NCBI GenBank assembly: GCA_027459785.1
Contig: DAIDGU010000019.1
Span: 20,531-84,530, forward strand
Direction of reading: 5' to 3'
Source of the DNA: Ktedonobacteria bacterium
GTDB lineage: Bacteria > Chloroflexota > Ktedonobacteria > Ktedonobacterales > JACDGC01
Length of the DNA stretch: 64,000 nucleotides
This document shows, one piece after another, positions 33,085 through 41,691 of the stretch. Below the pieces are notes generated by a model. That model made no database searches. It saw only the letters and a list, made by a program, of their open reading frames with translations, and was not told where the DNA came from. The number at the start of each line of letters is the position of its first letter. Position 1 is the stretch's first letter. Both the position numbers and the translations under genes were made by a program.

Positions 33085-34002
33085 TTAGGAGCCGAAGGTG
33101 ATGCTCGTCGCCATCGGCAGGAAGTCGGTTTGCTCGACGCTGGCGAAGGTGGTGGGCGGCGCGAGGTAGACGAGCAGGAAGGTTCCCGCGCTGCGGTCCG
33201 TCCCCAGAATCGTGCTGTCGTAGGGCTTGCCGTTGAGCGTCAGCGTCCCCGTCACTTTGTTCCAGGTGGTCGCACCCAGCGTCACCTTGGTCGGCCCCGC
33301 CGTCACCTTGATGTCTTTCACGCCTGCCGCCTGACCCACCTGCTCCGCAATGGTCGCGTATTGGCTGGGTGGCACGGTCTGCGTCAGCGGCACGACCAGA
33401 AAGAAATTAGCGAAATCGGTTGAGACGAACGCCTGAGCGGTGATGCCGCCAGCACTCTGCTGCGCCGGCACCCAATTGAGCGGGTAATTCAGCCCATAGG
33501 TGCCATCCGGCGCGACGAAGGTGGTGAAGCCAGGGCCGGGCGCGGGAACGGGCAGGGTCGGTGCGGCGGTGGGGCTGGGCGTGGCCGGCACGGGCGTCGC
33601 TGTCGGCACTGCGGTAGCCGTGGGCGCAGCCAAGGCTGCCAGGGGACCGCTGCCGCTGCGCCCCAGCAGCGCCAGGCCGCCCAGCAACACCACGATCACG
33701 ACGACGGCGAGGATGCCGAGCAGCGCGCCACTACCCCCCCGGCGCGTCGGTGGGGTTGCCGCTGGCGGCACGTCCGAGGGCGCGGGCGGCTGATAGCCGG
33801 TGGGGTATGCCTGGGAAGTGATGGCGTCGAGGGTGGTGGGCGTGGTGGGAGCCATCGGCACCGTCGTCCCCACCGGATCAGGCTGGGCGTCCGCTGGCGG
33901 TGGGGTTGCCGCTGCCGCATTGACCGGCGCGCCGCAACTGGGACAAACGCCCGTGCTGAACGCGCTGGCGTTCAATTCGCGCCCACAGGTGGCACACTGC
34001 AT
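33085..34002 (-). CDS. Zinc-ribbon, single-pass membrane protein with extracellular PsbP/lipocalin-like domain
   Basis: The 305-residue product starts with a zinc ribbon (CATC...CPSCG; Cys3, Cys6, Cys20, Cys23). A Pro-rich cytoplasmic linker, one transmembrane segment (ALLGILAVVVIVVLLGGLALL, about 93-113) and a Pro/Thr-rich spacer follow. The outer domain of about 150 residues (YGLNYPLNWVPAQ, FFLVVPLTQTVPPSQYATIAEQV, WNKVTGTLTLNGKPYDSTIL, FLLVYLAPPTTFASVEQTDFLPMATSITF) resembles PsbP-like or similar beta-sheet domains. Function unknown. A decayed paralogue lies at 38270-38460, and the two share a 34-bp upstream sequence. Confidence 0.7.
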   Translation of the reverse strand: MQCATCGRELNASAFSTGVCPSCGAPVNAAAATPPPADAQPDPVGTTVPMAPTTPTTLDAITSQAYPTGYQPPAPSDVPPAATPPTRRGGSGALLGILAVVVIVVLLGGLALLGRSGSGPLAALAAPTATAVPTATPVPATPSPTAAPTLPVPAPGPGFTTFVAPDGTYGLNYPLNWVPAQQSAGGITAQAFVSTDFANFFLVVPLTQTVPPSQYATIAEQVGQAAGVKDIKVTAGPTKVTLGATTWNKVTGTLTLNGKPYDSTILGTDRSAGTFLLVYLAPPTTFASVEQTDFLPMATSITFGS

Positions 34003-34102
34003 ATGATACCTCGCTTGGTGTGTAAGATAAGACTTGCCCTGATTCTATCAGATCTTGGGCTGCCAGTGCAGTGAGATCGGCACGTCCGCTCCATGCCCCT
34101 GT

Positions 34103-34136
34103 TGCTCCTACACCACTTGCCAGAAGTCCTGTGCAA
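34103..34136. repeat. 34-bp direct repeat, copy 1
   Basis: This sequence (TGCTCCTACACCACTTGCCA and the following 14 bases) recurs at 38465-38498 with 32 of 34 identical bases. It lies upstream of the zinc-ribbon membrane protein gene and just beyond the TetR gene. Confidence 0.85.
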
Positions 34137-34146
34137 AGGAGCCAAC

Positions 34147-34749
34147 TCACAGGGGTAGGCCCGCTTGCAGGTAGGCCAGGCCGGCATCCACCGCCGCGAG
34201 ATATTCAGCCAGCGGATTCGTCGTATCGGTGAAGAACGCGGCCAGCATCGTACCGATCATGGCACCCGCGAAGGTGCGCACCGCGAAGTCAGCAGCAGGA
34301 CGCCCTACCCGCTCGGCCACTAACTGCGCGATCAAATCGATCATGCCGGCGAATTGATCCAGCATGCGCATCCGCAGTTCCGGCACGGTGAAAATCAGGT
34401 GCGAGCGCACCCCTTGCTGGGCCACCACCTCGGCGGGCAAGCGCGTCAGCACATCGTGGATGGCCCCGCGCATCGCCTGGATCGGCCCCAACTCAGCGGG
34501 CTGGGCCTGGAAGGCGGCGATAAGCTGCGGATCGAGGTCATCCCACAGCACAATATCTTCCTTCGTGGGGAAGTAGCGGAAGAACGTACTCGGCGAGATC
34601 TCGGCGGCCTCGGCGATCTGCTCAATCGTCGTGGCCGCGTAGCCTTGTTCCTGAAAAAGCCGCAGCGCGTGGTGTTGAATCGCGGCTTTGGTCTTCGCTT
34701 TTTTGCGTTCGCGCCAGCCCGGCGCGGCGGCATCATGATGTGGCGACAA
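34147..34749 (-). CDS. TetR family transcriptional regulator
   Basis: The 200-residue product has the TetR N-terminal HTH: RKKAKTKAAIQHHALRLFQEQGYAATTIEQIAEAAEISPSTFFRYFPTKEDIVLWDD. The C-terminal ligand-binding region is unique. The only plausible start is TTG 34749, with AAGAGGA 7 bases upstream inside the end of the MFS gene, overlapping it by 17 bases. It is thus translationally linked to the exporter and probably represses it, acting at the promoter near 36324-36352. Confidence 0.88.
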   Translation of the reverse strand: MSPHHDAAAPGWRERKKAKTKAAIQHHALRLFQEQGYAATTIEQIAEAAEISPSTFFRYFPTKEDIVLWDDLDPQLIAAFQAQPAELGPIQAMRGAIHDVLTRLPAEVVAQQGVRSHLIFTVPELRMRMLDQFAGMIDLIAQLVAERVGRPAADFAVRTFAGAMIGTMLAAFFTDTTNPLAEYLAAVDAGLAYLQAGLPL

Positions 34750-36286
34750 GCTGTTCCTCTTGTGGCAAAGATGTACCTGCCTGTGCAGTTGTACGGGTCT
34801 TCCCAGGCAGGAAGGCCAGCGTCAAGAAAATGCCCACCACGGCGATGCCTCCGGAAACCCAGAGCGCGCCATCCATGCCGGCGACGAAAGCCGCGCGCAC
34901 CGCTGCGGCCAAGGTGGGCGCACCAAGCTGGTGAGCTACCGCCAATCCACCAAAGACGCTGCCGCGCGCCGCCTGCGCCGCACCCGGAGGCAACCCGGCG
35001 ACACCCAAGTGTGCCTGATAGACGGCGTTCAGGACACTGCCCAGGATCGCCGCGCCAAAGGGCGCGCCCGTTTTTTGCAGCGCGCTCATCACGGCAGCGC
35101 CGACGCCGCTCCGCTCGGCGGGCAGTTCCGACAAGGCACCCGATGCAGCCGTCGCCAGCCCCAGCCCCATGCCCAAACCTGTCAGCGCCATCCATAGCGC
35201 CACGAACCCGCTGCCGGAGCCGGCATTCGTGCGCGCCCCCAGCATCAACCCAGCCGCCAGCACGGCGAAGCCGGTAGCGACGGTGATCTTCGCCCCCAAC
35301 AGGCGCGCGACGCGATCCGCCGGTACGGCACCCAGCACCAGGCCGCCAATCAGCGGCAGCAGACGCAGCCCGGACCCTGTCGCGTTCATCCCCAGTACTG
35401 CCTGGAAATATTGCGGCATGGTGAAAAACACGCCGATCTGCGCCAGAATGCCAATGCCCGGTAGAATCACGCCCCAGGTGAAAGCCGGCGAGCGGAACAA
35501 GCGCAGATCCACCAGTGGGCGACCGTGGGGGCGACGCCCCAACCAGCGTTCCCACAGAAAGAATACCACCAATACCACCAGCCCTGCTCCCATCTCGCCC
35601 AACGCGCCCATGTTGCCCCAGCCGTTTTGCCCGGCTTCGATCAAGCCGTAGGTCAGGACGACCAGGCCGGCGGTGGAGGTGAGGATGCCAACGGGGTCCA
35701 GCCCCGGACGCTCCGGCGCACGCGATTCCGGCACCCACACCAGCACGGCGAGCAGGCCCACCAGGGCCACCGGCACATTGATCAAAAACACCCATCCCCA
35801 CCAGTACTGGCTGAGCAACCAGCCACCCAGAATAGGGCCGACGGGCAGTGCCAAGAAGTTCGCCGCCGCCCAAATGCCCACGGCGCGGGGCCGTTCGGCC
35901 TCTGCGAACAACACCGTCAGCGCGGAAACCGCCATCACCACGATGGCCGCGCCCGCGATCCCCAATGCCAGGCGCGCGGCAATGAAGGCACCGGCGGTGG
36001 GCGCGAAGGCGCACGCGGCGGAGCCAGCGCCAAAGAGGGCCAGCGCGACGGCGACGACCTTTTTGCGCCCGAACCGGTCGCCCAGCAAACCGGCGGGCAA
36101 CATGGCTGCCGCCAGCACCAGCAAATATCCCGACGTGAACCATTGCAGATCCGATTCTGATGCATGCAGCGCGGTCGCCAGGGTCGGCAACGCGACACTG
36201 ATAATCGTGCCATCCAGACCCACCGCCAGCACGGCGAGCATCATCGCGCCCAGCGCCCACCAGCGGCGCGCACCCAGGTTATTCAT
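34733..36286 (-). CDS. MFS multidrug exporter, DHA2 (EmrB/QacA) family
   Basis: The 517-residue product has 14 predicted membrane segments and DHA2 motifs: MLAVLAVGLDGTIISVALPTLATALHASESDLQWFTSGYLLVLAAAMLPAGLLGDRFGRKKV, and FLALPVGPILGGWLLSQYWWGWVFLINVPVAL. It exports drugs by proton antiport. ATG 36286 has AAGGTG 6 bases upstream; an in-frame GTG at 36295 is the alternative. A consensus promoter lies about 30-65 bases upstream. It is followed by its overlapping TetR regulator. Confidence 0.9.
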   Translation of the reverse strand: MNNLGARRWWALGAMMLAVLAVGLDGTIISVALPTLATALHASESDLQWFTSGYLLVLAAAMLPAGLLGDRFGRKKVVAVALALFGAGSAACAFAPTAGAFIAARLALGIAGAAIVVMAVSALTVLFAEAERPRAVGIWAAANFLALPVGPILGGWLLSQYWWGWVFLINVPVALVGLLAVLVWVPESRAPERPGLDPVGILTSTAGLVVLTYGLIEAGQNGWGNMGALGEMGAGLVVLVVFFLWERWLGRRPHGRPLVDLRLFRSPAFTWGVILPGIGILAQIGVFFTMPQYFQAVLGMNATGSGLRLLPLIGGLVLGAVPADRVARLLGAKITVATGFAVLAAGLMLGARTNAGSGSGFVALWMALTGLGMGLGLATAASGALSELPAERSGVGAAVMSALQKTGAPFGAAILGSVLNAVYQAHLGVAGLPPGAAQAARGSVFGGLAVAHQLGAPTLAAAVRAAFVAGMDGALWVSGGIAVVGIFLTLAFLPGKTRTTAQAGTSLPQEEQLVATS

Positions 36287-36323
36287 GGCATTCACCTTCT
36301 TTTGGTTTTTTGTATATAATGAT

Positions 36324-36352
36324 AGTGTATATCAAAATATAGGCAGTGTCAA
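36324..36352 (-). promoter_or_regulatory. Sigma-70-like promoter of the MFS-TetR operon
   Basis: Read on the minus strand, TTGACA (36352-36347) and TACACT (36329-36324) are 17 bp apart. The AT-rich stretch overlapping the -10 (GTATATAATGATAGTGTATA, 36312-36331) is partly symmetrical and could be the TetR operator. Confidence 0.7.
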
Positions 36353-36482
36353 GATGATCGCACTGATGGGATACGACAGCGAAGCGCGCAGCAATGAAGA
36401 TGTTCATCTCTGCTTCTCGCTAGAGTGCAAGCGCATTACCTCTTCTCGTTATTCGCGCCCTTTCGTGTTCTCGTTCCTCCCT

Positions 36483-37223
36483 TTACGACTTGCTCATCTC
36501 ACTCGGCTGATCGTGCATAGAGAACTCTGGCGTCTCAGATGCGATTCCCGCCAGGAGGCGCTCCGCGACGAGTTCGGGCGCGTCTGGCTGGCCCGATAAG
36601 CTGCCGCGCAGTCCTTGGCGTGCCTGCTGGCTGCCGAGCGCGTTGTGGCCAAAGGCGGTTGCGGTCTGGCCAGGATAAAACGTTAGCACGCGGATGTTTT
36701 CTGGCTCCAGTTCGTCGCGCGCCGTCGCGGAAAGCTTGCTGATCGCGGCCTTCGTTGCGGCATACGCGCCCAGACCCAGGATCTGCATCTTGGCGACCGA
36801 CGAACTGACGTTGACGATCACCCCGCCCCCATTCGCCCGCATGAACGGGATCGCCGCCTGCATCGCCGCGACGGGGCCGAAGACGTTGAGTTCGACGATC
36901 TGGCGGAAGGCGTCGAGATCGACATCCGCGACGTGACCCACCGCCGACTGTCCGGCATTGTTGATCAGCACATCGATCCGCCCAAACCGCTCCGCCGCCG
37001 CCGTGATGGCGTGACGCGCCTGCGCGGGATCACGCAGGTCGGCGGTAAAGGCCACTGCTGTCGCGCCCTGTTCGTTGAGTTCGGCGGTGAGCGTATTGAG
37101 TACGTCGGCGGAACGCGCGACCACCGCGACCTGCGCTCCCAGGGCGGCGGCGCGGCGTGCCGTTGCCATGCCGATGCCCGATGATGCGCCTGTGATGACG
37201 ACGACTTTGCCTGGAATATCCAT
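36483..37223 (-). CDS. Short-chain dehydrogenase/reductase
   Basis: The 246-residue product is a classical SDR: NAD(P)-binding VVVITGASSGIGMATARRAAALGA, DVLINNAGQSAVG, catalytic Ser in IVNVSSSVAKM and YAATKAA (Tyr and Lys). The Arg of VAVVARSADV favours NADP. ATG 37223 is chosen at the start of the Rossmann fold; the frame is open far upstream but not coding. It is divergent from the XRE-type regulator and is probably its target. Confidence 0.9.
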   Translation of the reverse strand: MDIPGKVVVITGASSGIGMATARRAAALGAQVAVVARSADVLNTLTAELNEQGATAVAFTADLRDPAQARHAITAAAERFGRIDVLINNAGQSAVGHVADVDLDAFRQIVELNVFGPVAAMQAAIPFMRANGGGVIVNVSSSVAKMQILGLGAYAATKAAISKLSATARDELEPENIRVLTFYPGQTATAFGHNALGSQQARQGLRGSLSGQPDAPELVAERLLAGIASETPEFSMHDQPSEMSKS

Positions 37224-37346
37224 AGAAAGGTGAGACTCCTCTGCGAGAGTGTCACGAGCGCGCCAACTTCTGAGGCACTGATCCCCGCGCGGCACTCGTG
37301 CTGTACCCATTGTAGGGTCGCTGCACGTGCATGACGAGAGACCACC

Positions 37347-37373
37347 TATCCAGGGACAACCTATCCCTGGATA
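37347..37373. promoter_or_regulatory. Inverted repeat, likely operator between SDR and XRE genes
   Basis: TATCCAGGGA (37347-37356) and TCCCTGGATA (37364-37373) form a perfect 10-bp inverted repeat with a 7-base centre. It lies 30 bases before the XRE regulator start in the divergent intergenic region, a typical place for an autoregulatory operator. Confidence 0.7.
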
Positions 37374-37402
37374 TAGCGCGGCGGATGATGCATACTGAAT
37401 AT

Positions 37403-38257
37403 ATGGATATGGATCGAGATGGGTTCGCGGATTTCCTCCGCCGTCGCCGCGAGGCTCTGCACCCGAATGACGTCGGCCTGAGCGCCGGAGGGCGGCGGCG
37501 GACTCAGGGGTTGCGGCGCGAGGAAGTGGCCTGGCTGGCATCTATGTCAACCGACTTTTACGCCCGTTTGGAACAACGGCGCGGCGCTCGACCGTCTGAA
37601 GACATGCTGGCCTCGATTGCCCGTGCGTTACAGTTGACGCTGGACGAGCGGGACCACCTCTTCGCGCTCGCTGGACACACCCCCCCGCCGCGCACTGTGC
37701 GTGCGGAGCAGCCGAGTCTGGCTTTGCAGCGTGTACTCGAACAGCTCGTCACCCCCGCGCAAATCGTCTCTGATCTGGGAGTAACCCTCCGTCAGAATGC
37801 GCTCGCAGTGGCGTTGGTCGGCGTGCAGACCGCCTATACGGGTTTGCGGCGGAGCATCATCTATCGATGGTTTATAGATGCAGCAGAGCGGCGCCTTATT
37901 CTGGTGGATGATCATGCCTTGTTCTCACGCAGCCATGTTGCTGCACTGCGGGCCGTCTACCGGGGCAGCGGCCTAGATCCCGAGGCAGAGGATCTCGTCG
38001 CGCACCTCTTGCACGAGAGCGAGGAATTCGCGCAGTTGTGGGTCCAGCACGAGGTGGCGAGTCGTGCCGCGATGCTCAAGCGTTTCGTCCACCCGCAGAT
38101 AGGCATCCTCGCACTGACCTGCGACACGCTGACCGCGGAGAATGAGACGGAACGGTTGCTTGTCTTTACCGCACGTCCTGGTTCGGTGGATGCCGCACGT
38201 TTGGAGCGCTTAGCGGCATCATGTACTCCTGAATTGACACCATCCAAGCCGGTGTGA
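37403..38257 (+). CDS. XRE family regulator with MmyB-like ligand domain
   Basis: The 284-residue product has an HTH_31-type N-terminus, MDMDRDGFADFLRRRREALHPNDVGL, RRRTQGLRREEVAWLASMSTDFYARLEQRRGARPSEDMLASIARALQLTLDERDHLFALAG. It is followed by a PAS-like MmyB domain (LGVTLRQNALAVALVG, VAALRAVYRGSGLDPEAEDLVAHLLHESEEFAQLWVQHEV). Such regulators commonly sit next to and opposite an SDR gene, as here. Start at 37403 (or ATG 37409) avoids running through the 37347-37373 inverted repeat. Confidence 0.88.
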   Translation: MDMDRDGFADFLRRRREALHPNDVGLSAGGRRRTQGLRREEVAWLASMSTDFYARLEQRRGARPSEDMLASIARALQLTLDERDHLFALAGHTPPPRTVRAEQPSLALQRVLEQLVTPAQIVSDLGVTLRQNALAVALVGVQTAYTGLRRSIIYRWFIDAAERRLILVDDHALFSRSHVAALRAVYRGSGLDPEAEDLVAHLLHESEEFAQLWVQHEVASRAAMLKRFVHPQIGILALTCDTLTAENETERLLVFTARPGSVDAARLERLAASCTPELTPSKPV

Positions 38258-38269
38258 GCGTACGCTGAG

Positions 38270-38460
38270 CTATTTCAGGAAGGCGAAGCTATTCATCACC
38301 GTCGTATACACTGCTGTGTTGGTGGCGTCGAACGTCGTTTCCCAGCCAACGGTCCCACACCGATGACCGCGACAATCACGATCACTGCGCCAATAGCGCC
38401 AATCGGGCCGATTGGCGCAGCCAGACGCGGCACTGGCGGTGCCGATTCACCTGCCGGCCC
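38270..38460 (-). pseudogene. Decayed paralogue of the zinc-ribbon membrane protein
   Basis: Read on the minus strand, one frame gives a Pro-rich stretch and membrane segment (APPVPRLAAPIGPIGAIGAV then IVIVAVIGVG). A second frame then gives GWETTFDATNTAVYTTVMNS, FAFLK and a stop at 38270-38272. This order matches the linker/TM and the last residues (TTFASVEQTDFLPMATSITF) of the product at 33085-34002, with the ribbon and most of the outer domain missing. It is immediately preceded by copy 2 of the 34-bp repeat. No function expected. Confidence 0.55.
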
Positions 38461-38464
38461 CCCA

Positions 38465-38498
38465 TGCTCCTACGCCACTTGCCAGAAGTCCTATGCAA
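38465..38498. repeat. 34-bp direct repeat, copy 2
   Basis: Matches 34103-34136 in 32 of 34 bases, in the same orientation. The helicase promoter begins one base after it. Confidence 0.85.
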
Positions 38499-38499
38499 T

Positions 38500-38528
38500 T
38501 TGACGGCCCTCTTGTGTCACGGTATGCT
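38500..38528 (+). promoter_or_regulatory. Sigma-70-like promoter of the helicase-nuclease gene
   Basis: TTGACG (38500-38505) and TATGCT (38523-38528) are 17 bp apart, giving a start near 38535 and a leader of about 60 nt. Confidence 0.65.
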
Positions 38529-38593
38529 CTCTTGTGCGCTGCCATATTCAGGGAGCGCCACAGCCGAGTTTTATCAGATGGGGAGCGCACCAT

Positions 38594-41500
38594 ATGACAC
38601 GGACAGACGCCCAATCGACCCCTTCCGCCGCGTTTTTCACGGAACCTGCCGCTGTGCCGCCCCAGGCGGTACCGCCTGCGAGCAGTTCGGGGGCGTTCCT
38701 GCGTGTCGCGCGCTACTTCCACGACTGTTTCGCCGCCGACGCGCGCGGTGGCATCCTGAAAGATGTCTTCGAGCAGACGGATTACCGCGTCTTCGCCGGC
38801 GGCACGGAACTCCTGCTGACGGCGGCGGAGGCGCGCATGCAAGTCCCCGTCAAGATCGGCATCGAGGTCCACAACGCGGCGGAGATCAATCGGCGCGAAC
38901 GCTTTCTGATCTATGGCTCGGTCTTCCTGGTGGGCAAAGGCCAGGCGCGCGGCAAGAATGCCGGGGAACGCTTCTGCGCGCCACTCTTGTACTATCCCGC
39001 GCATATCGAACTGGAAGGCGCGTCATCATATGTTAGCGTGGCGCTGGACGAGCAGCACGTGAACTTCCCGCTGCTCTCGACCTTCATCGACGCGGAGAGC
39101 GACGAGCAGGCGCAAGCCTACGCCGAGGCGATCCTGGCACAGGTGCCGTCGCCGCCGCTGCAACCCGATTCCCTGCGCGAGCTAGCCAGCCTGGTCGGCG
39201 AATTGCTGCCGGATCTGGACACCGAGGCGCTGCGATCCTTCCCCACGCTGCTCACCGAAGATGAGGTGCGGGCGGCGATGAACGGGCCGATGCGCCTGGT
39301 GTGTGCCTCCGCGATGTTGCTGGCGGCGCGGCCCAGCGAGGCCAAGGGCGTGCTGACGGAGTTGCAGATCCTAGGTCAGCAGGGCGACACCTCCATCCCC
39401 CTCGCTGCGATCTTCGACGATGCCGCGCTGCCCACGAACGAGCGCGGGGGCGACCCCAGCGCCGACGCGGAGCCGATCTTCGCCGCCGCCGAACTCAGCC
39501 TGGCGCAGCAGAATGTCGTCCATCACGCGCGCACCCGTCCGCTGACGCTGGTGATCGGCCCGCCCGGCACCGGCAAGTCGTTCACCACCGCCCAACTGGT
39601 GCTAGACGCGGTGGCGCGCGGCCAGACGGTGCTGATCACCTCGAAGATGAACAAGGCCGTCGATGTCGTCATCGAGAAGCTGCAACCACATCTGGGCAGC
39701 CAGACGTTCATCTTGCGCGGCGGCGACCGCAACCACCGCGAGGAGATGCGCGGTTGGCTGAGCGGGCTGCTGACCAACACGGGGCCGCAGGGCATGCCCC
39801 AGGCCGCCCGCCCCGGCGAGATCGCCATGCTGGAAGATCGCTTGCGCGCCGCCGACGCTGAGATGGAGCGGCTGGGCCGCGCTATCACCGGCGTGCTGGG
39901 CAACGAACTGGTGTGGACCGAGGCGCGCGAGGCCACCAACGCCATCGAAGCGCCCAATTACGACCGCGAACAAGCGGCAGCCCTGGGACCGGATGAACTG
40001 CTGCGCCGCTATGACGAGGCGCGCAAGCTGGGCGGCAACACCGCGCCATTGGTCGGCTGGGCGATGCAGCGGCGCGGCCAGGGCCAACTGAGCGTGCTGT
40101 GCGCGCTGCTGGATCTGGCGGAGGAGCAGCGCGAGGCCATCCCCACCATCGCGGCGAAGGAGCGCGAGCGGCTGCGCTGGCTGGCGACGACGCGCGCCCT
40201 GGAAGCGCAGGGCGACCTGAACGCGCTCTTCACGGCCTATGCCCGCGCCCGCGATGATCGCGGCAAGCTCGTCGCCGAACTGCTGGCCGTGCGCCGACGC
40301 GACGCGCTGGCCCAGGCGCTGCGCAACGACCGCCGCGCGCTGATGGCCTTCCATACCGCGCTCAACGCGAAGTCCGACGCCGCGCAAGACGCGATTTTCC
40401 GCGAGATGGACTTCCGCGCGCTGCTGCGCACCTTCCCGATCTGGGCGGTGACGAACCAGCACGTGGCCGAGTTCCTGCCGCTGGTGCGCGAGATGTTCGA
40501 TCTGGTGATCATCGACGAAGCCTCGCAGTGTGACATCGCCAGCGCGCTGCCGCTGCTCTATCGCGGCAAGCATGCCATCGTCTGTGGCGATCCCAAGCAG
40601 TTGCGCCACCTGTCATTCCTGCGCGAAGACCGCCTGCGCGCCATCGCCACGCAGCACGGGCTGACGGCCATCGAGCGCGAGCAGTGGAACTATCGCACCC
40701 ATAGCCTGCTGGACGCGGTGAACCAGGCGCTGCCGACGCAGGACGATGTGATCCTGCTGGACGAGCATTATCGCAGCATGCCGCAGATCATCGAGTTCAG
40801 CAACCGCATGTTTTATGGCGGGTCGCTTCGCGTGATGAGCCGCCGGCCCGACACCATCGGCCTACGCAGCGTGGAACTGAAGAAGGTGGCGAACGGCAAG
40901 CGGCGCAAAGAGGGCTATAACGTCGAGGAGACCGACGCGATCATCAAGGAGATCGAGCGCATCGCCAAGGCCGAGGCCAAGCGCGACGCCCGCGCCAAGA
41001 CGAGCATCGGCATCCTTTCGCCCTACCGCGATCAGGTGAATTACCTCAACAAGCAACTGGCGACGAAGCTGAAGCCGCGCACGCTGCAAGAGCACCAGAT
41101 CACCGTCGGCACGGCGCACACCTTCCAGGGCGACGAGCGCGACGTGATGCTGCTGAGCTTCTGTGTGGACCCGACCTCGCACCGAGCGACGATCACCTTC
41201 CTGAACCAGGAAAACCTCTTCAACGTGGCCGTCACCCGCGCCCGCCAGCGCCAGGTGATCTTCACCTCGCTGGACCTCAAGGGCTTGCCGCGTGACCATC
41301 TGGTGACGGAATATCTGCAATATGCCGCCGATTGCCTGGAAGCGGAGGCTGCCGAGGACCACGGCCCGCCGGCGGGCTTCGTGGGCGAACTGGGCCTGGC
41401 GCTGCAAGCGCAGGGCTACACCGTCTGGTACGACTATCCCGTCGCCGGCTTCCAGATCCCGCTGGTGGCCTCGCACCACGCCGGCACCATCGCCATCGAA

Positions 41501-41686
41501 TGCGACGGCGTGCCGGAAACGCGCGCCCTGCCCGACGGCATCGATCCCGTCGCCCGCCAGGCGATCCTGGAGCGCGCCGGCTGGACGGTCCACCGCCTGC
41601 CCTATCGCCGCTGGGTCGAAGACCGCGCCGGCTGCCTCACCGAGATCGCCGCGATGCTAGGAACCGACGACGACGCGGGGGAGTGA
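38594..41686 (+). CDS. Superfamily 1 (UPF1-like) helicase with C-terminal nuclease-like domain
   Basis: The 1030-residue product has an N-terminal region of about 290 residues without a recognised domain. Then come AAA_11/AAA_12 helicase motifs: Walker A VIGPPGTGKSFTT (about 320-332), motif Ia ITSKMNKAVDVV, Walker B LVIIDEASQCD (about 638-648), CGDPKQLRHLSF, LDEHYRSMPQII, ILSPYRDQVNYL, TVGTAHTFQGDERDVMLLS and NVAVTRARQRQVIF. The last 110 residues, GELGLALQAQGYTVWYDYPVAGF, IAIECDGV and ILERAGWTVHRLPYRRWVED, look like a Vsr/DUF559-type (MTES_1575-like) restriction fold. A helicase joined to such a domain is typical of phage-defence proteins. ATG 38594 has GGGGAG upstream. Confidence 0.82.
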   Translation: MTRTDAQSTPSAAFFTEPAAVPPQAVPPASSSGAFLRVARYFHDCFAADARGGILKDVFEQTDYRVFAGGTELLLTAAEARMQVPVKIGIEVHNAAEINRRERFLIYGSVFLVGKGQARGKNAGERFCAPLLYYPAHIELEGASSYVSVALDEQHVNFPLLSTFIDAESDEQAQAYAEAILAQVPSPPLQPDSLRELASLVGELLPDLDTEALRSFPTLLTEDEVRAAMNGPMRLVCASAMLLAARPSEAKGVLTELQILGQQGDTSIPLAAIFDDAALPTNERGGDPSADAEPIFAAAELSLAQQNVVHHARTRPLTLVIGPPGTGKSFTTAQLVLDAVARGQTVLITSKMNKAVDVVIEKLQPHLGSQTFILRGGDRNHREEMRGWLSGLLTNTGPQGMPQAARPGEIAMLEDRLRAADAEMERLGRAITGVLGNELVWTEAREATNAIEAPNYDREQAAALGPDELLRRYDEARKLGGNTAPLVGWAMQRRGQGQLSVLCALLDLAEEQREAIPTIAAKERERLRWLATTRALEAQGDLNALFTAYARARDDRGKLVAELLAVRRRDALAQALRNDRRALMAFHTALNAKSDAAQDAIFREMDFRALLRTFPIWAVTNQHVAEFLPLVREMFDLVIIDEASQCDIASALPLLYRGKHAIVCGDPKQLRHLSFLREDRLRAIATQHGLTAIEREQWNYRTHSLLDAVNQALPTQDDVILLDEHYRSMPQIIEFSNRMFYGGSLRVMSRRPDTIGLRSVELKKVANGKRRKEGYNVEETDAIIKEIERIAKAEAKRDARAKTSIGILSPYRDQVNYLNKQLATKLKPRTLQEHQITVGTAHTFQGDERDVMLLSFCVDPTSHRATITFLNQENLFNVAVTRARQRQVIFTSLDLKGLPRDHLVTEYLQYAADCLEAEAAEDHGPPAGFVGELGLALQAQGYTVWYDYPVAGFQIPLVASHHAGTIAIECDGVPETRALPDGIDPVARQAILERAGWTVHRLPYRRWVEDRAGCLTEIAAMLGTDDDAGE

Positions 41687-41691
41687 GAAAA

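Noticed and set aside
32080..33423. Long plus-strand frame (447 codons) antisense to the radical SAM gene
   Set aside because: Composition is that of a shadow frame and it spans two minus-strand genes with clear motifs.
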